A stretch of DNA of 64,000 nt. Source: Eucalyptus grandis (Eukaryota; Streptophyta; Magnoliopsida; Myrtales; Myrtaceae). Positions 58,055 through 64,000 of this stretch are shown here, piece by piece; positions within the stretch are counted from its first letter, which is position 1, and each line of letters opens with the position of its first letter. The DNA lies in the NCBI RefSeq assembly GCF_016545825.1, contig NC_052618.1:11213398-11277397 (forward strand). The letters are read 5' to 3'. Under the pieces are notes generated by a model. It was not told the origin of the DNA, searched no databases, and was given only the letters and a program-made list of their open reading frames with translations. Position numbers and translations under genes: made by a program.

Positions 58055-59488
58055 ATTTTCCACCTTAACTCAATGTTTAAAGTCAAATTATAGTGCTCAT
58101 CATCCATACTGCTCTCCCAACATCCCAACGGGCGTTCACTCTCCACAGATGTCAATAAAGCTTAAGCAAAGCTTGAGTTTTGCTAAAAGAACAAAGTTAA
58201 TCATCATGTCTGTCGAGTTATCTACTATAGCAATCTTTTTTACAACAATATTACCATTAACTAAGACATCTCAAAGGAGAAGTGGTACATGATGTTGATA
58301 TGCTTCATTCGCTTGTGATAAACTGAATTATACGCTAAATATATCGCACTTTGGTTATCACAATTTATATCCACACTTTTTAGTTCTAACCCAAAGTCCG
58401 AGAGCAAACTTCATAACCATATCGCTTCCTTTGTTACAAAGGTTAGTACCATGTACTCTATTTCAGTTGAAAACAATGCAACGTGATCCTGTAATGACAC
58501 TTTCCAACTAACTGCACCACATGTTAGTGTAAACGCGTACCCTGCTAAAAATCTATAATCATCCAAGTTACTAGCATGATTCGAATCCACAAAATTAGCG
58601 GTCTCACTACCATTGCCGTCCCTCGAGTATATTATACTCACGTCTGTTGTCCCCTTCAAATATCTCTGAGAATCCACTTCACAACTTTCCAATGAGTTTT
58701 ACCAAAATACTTCATATAACAACTAATCACGCTCACAGCTTGTGAAATATTAGGCTTAGTGTAAACCATAGCATACATAATACTACCCATTGCACTAGTA
58801 TAAGAAATATAAGACATATGCTCCTCCTCCTCCTCCTCAATCTGTGGTGATAATTTATCTAAAAGTTTAAAGTGCTTCGCTAAAGGTGTACTTACAGATT
58901 TTGTTAACTGCATATTAAAACATGTTACGATCTTCTCAATATATTTCTTCTAAGATAGACGTAAAACTCTTGTAGTCCTGTCACGCAAAATCTTCATACC
59001 TAATATTTTTTTTTTTTGCAATACCTAAATATTACATCTCAAATTCAGTATTTAATTGCATCTTTAGCACATTAATATCAAACATATTTTTAGCTGGTAT
59101 TAGCATATCTTTAAGAGTAAATAAATCAAAGAACCATCCTCCAATCTCTTAAAATAAACGCAGCTATGCATCTAACTTTTCGAATAGTCTTGACTAGTCA
59201 TAAAAGCATCAAAACGCTTATACCACTGCCTAAGAGACTATTTCAGTTCATACAAAGATTTCTTCAACAAGCAAATATGATTTTCCTTACTCGGAGTAGT
59301 AAATCCCTCTTGCTGCTTCATGTAAATACTCTCTTCCAACTCACTATAAAGAAATTTTGTTTTTACATCTAACTACTCTAACTCAAGATCCTATGAAGCA
59401 ACTAAGGTAAGTAAAAAGTTAATAGAAGTATGTCTTACCACAGGAGAGAATGCATCATTGTAGCCAATGCTCTAACGTTGTATATACC

Positions 59489-61467
59489 TGTCGCGACCTC
59501 TTTTTTTCTGGCGCCCGCGATCGGGTACGAGCGCCTAAATGAGGCTAATGGTTCGGCTGAAATTGGTTAAGCCCGGACTCTCCCAAGTCCACCAATTCAC
59601 GACTTAATGGTTCAAGTTTTTAACCTGTAAATCAATTTTTAAAATGGAGTCGCCACTAATCGATTTGGGGTGGGTTGATTAGAAACCCAAGCGAAGTATT
59701 TGGTGAAATAATCACTCCTGCGCAACCAGAGAAATTAGGATCGGGGACTTGATTACACTAGTTAATCACTAATGCCCTTTCGGTACCTAATCTTGTTTAA
59801 ACCTTGAGGTTTTTTGGATGTTCGAGGGATTTTCCATGCATTTTTGGGAGAAAAACATTTTTTTGAGTCTTTTTCTCATTTTCGGATTTTTGGTATTTTA
59901 AAAAATACAAGTTTTTTTTGGCTTTTTCTGAATTTTTTTTTTGGCCTTTTTTGGATTTTTGGCATATTTTTTGATTTTTTTATTTTTCGGAAAATAAAAT
60001 ATTTTTCAAAATATTTTTGGAAAATAAATTATTTTTGATTTTTTTCCCAATTTTTTAGAAAATACAACATATTTCAACATTTTTTAAATATATTTTTGAT
60101 TTTCTGGAAATTAAAACATTTTTTATTTTTTAAAAATAAATTATTTATTTATTATTTATTAGAATATTATTTTATATTAAAATAATAAAACAAAATCGAC
60201 GGGTCGGATCCGCGGATTGGGTCCGACCCGGGCCGGCGACCCAAACACGGACGCGGCCCGACTCGGATTTTTCGCCTTTTTCTTTTCTTTTTCTTTTTAA
60301 TTAAAATGACGTCGTGGCCGAGCGTTTGGGGACACCCAGCCCGGCCCGATGACCCGGCCCGACAACCCGCTCTACGACCCGGCTTGTCGACCCACTTCCC
60401 GCCGCCTCGAAATTTCGCGAAACCCTACCCGGCTCCGAGGCCCGGATCCGATTCGACGACCCGGAAAATCGCAAACCTTAGGGTTTGCGAATCCGCAGCT
60501 GACCGAAGGGGAGGGGGAACCGAGGTGTCGGCGGCGACGACGACTATGGTGGCGACGACGAAGGCGGCAACGGCGACGGCGACGACGGCTACGATGAACG
60601 ATGACGCTTTTTTACCTTCTCTCGAATAGGGACGGCGACGGCAGGAGGGCGGTTCGCGACGGTGGAGAAACGGCGAGCGACGACGGCGACGGTGAGACCT
60701 GAGCTGGTCAAATATGGCCGGAACACTCTCTCTCTCCCTCGGGTTCGCTCGTCAAGCTCCCCGAAGTCTCTCGGGGACCCCTCCGAGCTCACCACACCAC
60801 GGCCGACCTTGCACTCGAGCTCCCCGAAGTCTCTCAGGGGACCCCGAGCTTCGGTGGCCTCTCTCTCTCTCTCTCTCTGTGTGTCTCTGTGCTCGCTTCT
60901 CCGGCCAACCTTGGATCTCGGCGTGCTCGTCCTCGGCCCCCCTTCTGAAGTCTCTCAGTGGGAGGTTTCGAGGATCTGCAGCTTTCGATCCTTCTCGGCC
61001 TCTCTCTCTCTCTCTGTCTCTCTTTGTGTCTCCCTCTATCTCCGTCTATCTCTGTGTATCTCCGTGTCCCCTCTTCGTCGGGGATGGAGGGCCTATTTAT
61101 AGGCCGAGGGGTGGCCGGTCGACGGAGCTCGACCGGCGGTTGCCATGGCCTTGGCCGGCCGAACCGGCGTCCCATCCGACGCCAGCTGCCCCCTACTCCA
61201 CGTGCGTCGTCGCTGCTCCTCCCCTCCGCTCCGGCATCGCGCCCCCTGCGCGTGCGCGCAACTACGTGAGGAAGAAGAAGACCCGGGTGGTGGTGAGGCG
61301 AGATGGGCCTAGGGCCCATGCGGAGGCTGCTTCTCTTCTTTTCTGCTTTTTTTCTGTTTTTTTTTTTTTGCTTTGTTTTGTTGTTCATTTATTATTCAAT
61401 AAAGAAAATAAAAACTTAATTAATAAAATAAAATAAAATAAACCTAAATAAAATTAAGGCGTCAACA
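59489..61467 (+). mobile_element. Second Tat/Ogre-like solo LTR, inside copia pol
   Basis: It starts TGTCGCGACCTC and ends GGCGTCAACA, with the same internal order as 5758-8192: ggagtcgccactaatc, atcggggacttgattacac, cctttcggtacctaatc, then AT-rich, then GC-rich, then CT-rich. It is flanked by a 10-base direct repeat tgtatatacc (59479-59488 and 61469-61478) with one extra base at the right, longer than the 5 bases expected. No gag or pol. Open frames in 60300-61440 are simple-sequence driven. Confidence 0.75.
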
Positions 61468-61885
61468 GTGTATATACCCCTTAGTCACAAATCTCGCCTT
61501 ATACATCGTTGTCTCGACATCAAGAATGCCCTCTATCTGTTTAAATACCCATTTACTTCCAACAATCTTCTGACTCTTGGATACTTTGACCAGCTCCCAT
61601 GTCTGATGTCTGATTCCAATTAAGTGATTCATATCTCTTTACTCATAGCCCTTAGCCACTACGACGACTTCGAACTAGACATCGCCTCAAAGTAAGACGA
61701 AGGCTCATCTGTCTTCACCTCATCACGTATAGTTAATGCATAAGTGATATCTGTATAACCATAATATACCAGTGATTTAATTTGTTTTCTTTATCTGTCT
61801 GCGGCTATAGTGTGCTGTGGCTTTGCTGGTTGTTCACTATTACCGACTTCAAGAACTACGGCATCATTTGCAGTCTCAACTTCTG

Positions 61886-62512
61886 TTACCTTAGAGGTCT
61901 CCGGTGAAACTTCACCTCACTGATAACACCATGATCTGTCTTCTTTGTTAATTGTGTTACAGAATTCTTTTGTTGAAGCATTATAGTCTTGTCAAAGATC
62001 ACGTCTCTGCTAATTAGAAAACCGAGTGATCCGGGATCAGTGCACCACAGCCAGTAGTAGCCTTTCATCCCATGTGCATAACCCAGAAATATGCACTTCT
62101 TCGCTCTCGGCTCAAGCTTACCATCACTCGAATAAGCATACGCAAGACATTCAAATATACGTAATCCGGAGTAATCAACAAGTTTCCCTGACCATACTTT
62201 CTTATGAGTCTTCCACTTGATAGCAGATGATGCAGATCGATTAATCAGGTAACACGCCATGTTTACTACTTCGGCCCAAAATTCCTTACCAAGTTCTACA
62301 TGCGAAAGCATGCTTCGAGCTCGCTTAGGTAAAGTTTTGTTCTTCCATTCTACCACGTCAGTCTGCTGTGATGTCCCAGATACTATGTGGTGTCTCACAA
62401 TCCATTCTTTTTCGCAGAACTCGGTAAAAATTTTACCACGAAACTCTATGCCATTATCAATTCTCAGACACTTGATTTGTTTATCTGATTGCTTATCAAT
62501 ATCTTGAACCAA
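61886..62512 (-). pseudogene. Copia integrase core fragment
   Basis: An open 208-codon minus-strand frame carries part of the DDE integrase: RIDNGIEFRGKIFTEFC, with Asp at the second catalytic position. It continues into ARSMLSHVELGKEFWAE, with the Glu usually found there replaced (the family has an RT-x-LxE-type stretch). YLINR, RIFECLAYAY and KCIFLGY blocks follow. The zinc-binding HHCC region would lie upstream at 62929-62687 in a separate piece. It belongs to the copia element at 58055-64000. Confidence 0.75.
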
Positions 62513-64000
62513 TCAAACACATCATATTTGTGCTTCAAAAAGTATACCAATGCATTTCTCGAATAGTCGTTAATAAATATTAGCATATATCGGGCACCTC
62601 TTTTAGAAGAAACTGAAAACGAGCCTCAAACGTCTGAATGAATGTATTCAACTGATTACTTGGTCGAATAAGCAACTGTAGTAAACTTAACTCAAGATGC
62701 AATGCTCGCATAAATCTAATTTTCCTGTCTTCTGACCCTTCAACAATCCCCTTTCACTCAGCATTGTCATACTTGCTTCGCTCATATACCCTAAATGCAT
62801 ATGCCATAACTGAGTCAAGTTAGAGTCTGACTCACTTATGAAACTGCAACGATTTCGGTTATGATCTCTCCTAGTAAATGATAGAGAGTATTTATAGTCT
62901 TCCCCTTCATCACTGTCATGGCATCTCAAGAGATCTTCAGTATTCCACCTTCAGCGATATACCTACACCCGATGTCGTCGAGTGTCCCTAGAGAAATAAA
63001 ATTCTTCTTGAGCTCCGGTACATGTCTCACGTCTGCCAATGTGCCCCATTGTGCATCCGAATTCAAATTGTTCCTATCCCCACAGCTTTGCAGACTATAT
63101 TATTCCCCAAAAGAACGCTACCACCATCTGCAATTTGCTAAGTAGTAAATTAGTTCTTATGATGCGTCATATGATAAGAACGCCCCGAATCTAGTACTCA
63201 TTCATCTCCTAACGAAGTAGTAGTCACACATAAAACAGCTTCTGCATCACTAGTACTCCCCTCGGTAATGTTCACCACACTGTTTATGGCATTTTGCCTA
63301 TCACCTTTATTCCTCTACTTTGGACAATCTCTCCTAATGTGCCTCTTCTCATGATACTCAAAACACTTCATGTGTCCCTAAGACTTTTTATGGCATGATT
63401 TCGATATGCTTTTACATCCATTGCTACTAGGCCTTTCATGTTGTTCTCTATCCCGAATCGTCAGTGCTCGTGTTACTCCTTGCGCCAAACCGTCATTTCA
63501 CAACTTTCTCTACCACTCCTTAGAGAACAAAGCGGACTTTACCTCTTTCGAGGTAATTGTAGTATGCCCCTGCAACAGTGGATCAGTAAAGGACTCCCAT
63601 GACTCTAGTAATGAAGTTAACAAAATCATGCCATATTCTTTGTAATCAACTATCTTACCAACATTCTTCAAATCCATCATGAATTTATTGAATTCATCTA
63701 GGTGGGTTCTGATAGGCATACCTTAAGTATATCTAAATTAAAACATCGTCTTTCACATGTACAAGCAATTGTTCAAATCTTTCTTCACGAAAAGTGCCTA
63801 AAGTTTCGCTCATAATGCTACGGTATCTTTTTCCTCAGCAACCTTTATTAAAACCTCATTCGACAAGTTTACTTGCTATTTCCATTAGCTCTATTCTCTC
63901 AGAGGCTTTCATTATAAGCGGCAACTCATCTTCACCATCCAATGTCTTGGCCAAACCCTAGGTTGTCAATAACACCCACATTTTGATGCTCCATAACTCA

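Larger units (their letters stand above)
58055..64000 (-). mobile_element. Ty1-copia retrotransposon, minus strand, continues past the window
   Basis: Minus-strand order from the right edge: gag with a DLKNVGKIVDYKEYGMILLT block (63720-63510); zinc knuckle around 63370-63310, with C-F-E-Y replacing the usual second cysteine; protease signature VLDSGRSYHMT near 63200-63170; pre-integrase (62929-62687); and integrase (62512-61886, DNGIEFRGKIFTEFC, FWAEVVNMACYLINR). A foreign LTR lies at 59489-61467. Reverse transcriptase C-terminal pieces (58913-58656: YTSAMGSIMYAMVYTKPNIS) and RNase H (58692-58411: FVDSNHASNLDD) follow, then the 3' LTR. Stops and frame breaks show that it is inactive. The 5' LTR must lie to the right of the window. 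Confidence 0.85.

Noticed and set aside
60306..61436. Open frames up to 240 codons with SLSLSLS-type runs
   Set aside because: They come from CT microsatellite and GC-rich LTR sequence. The Ser-Leu runs come from repeated tctctc.

Overview
This is a plant nuclear window, probably from a woody dicot. The layout and repeat types would fit Myrtaceae such as Eucalyptus, but that is inference and no species marker is visible. Its backbone is a tandem array of MEKK1-type MAP kinase kinase kinase (MAPKKK) genes, all on the + strand, with many transposons nested between and inside the copies. No rRNA, tRNA, CRISPR or bacterial features were seen.

Kinase array. Two copies have complete eight-exon structures with GT-AG introns at identical positions and phases: gene A (22992-28537, 424 codons) and gene B (43149-50138, 367 codons). 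Gene B keeps every catalytic motif. Gene A has lost the aspartate of the DFG motif (GFG instead), so it looks like a pseudokinase or a weakened kinase. Each complete gene is preceded by a degenerate P-type copy (18492-21224 before A; 40369-41648 before B). Each is followed by an exon-8-only relic (38153-38362 after A; 55800-56009 after B). A further exon-8 relic at 554-763 suggests another unit to the left of the window. The repeating unit is therefore [P-type pseudogene]-[gene]-[exon-8 relic].

Transposon layers. 2231-8999 is a three-level nest: a Mutator-like MITE holding a Ty3-gypsy-type solo LTR, which holds a second, Tat/Ogre-like solo LTR; the outer and inner layers have exact target duplications. 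About 10.8-18.5 kb is a decayed minus-strand Ty1-copia element, itself split by a solo LTR of the same family as the middle layer of the first nest. 18712-20728 is a copia LTR plus gag fragment sitting inside exon 5 of a kinase pseudogene. 30171-36863 is a 6.7-kb Mutator-like element (MULE) with long terminal inverted repeats, a broken MuDR-type transposase, and a captured, broken 5' piece of the nuclear gene for mitochondrial ATP synthase beta. 54598-55737 is another solo LTR. 57293-64000 is a minus-strand copia element that runs off the right edge and is split by a second Tat/Ogre-like LTR. Smaller insertions sit in the gene A promoter and in gene B introns 3 and 7.

How it fits together. 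The only host genes likely to be functional are the two MAPKKKs; kinases of this family act at the top of stress and immune MAPK cascades. The rest records tandem duplication, exon loss, and repeated insertion and solo-LTR formation between paralogues. Exon coordinates were deduced by hand from splice consensus and from comparing the copies with each other; no transcript evidence was available.
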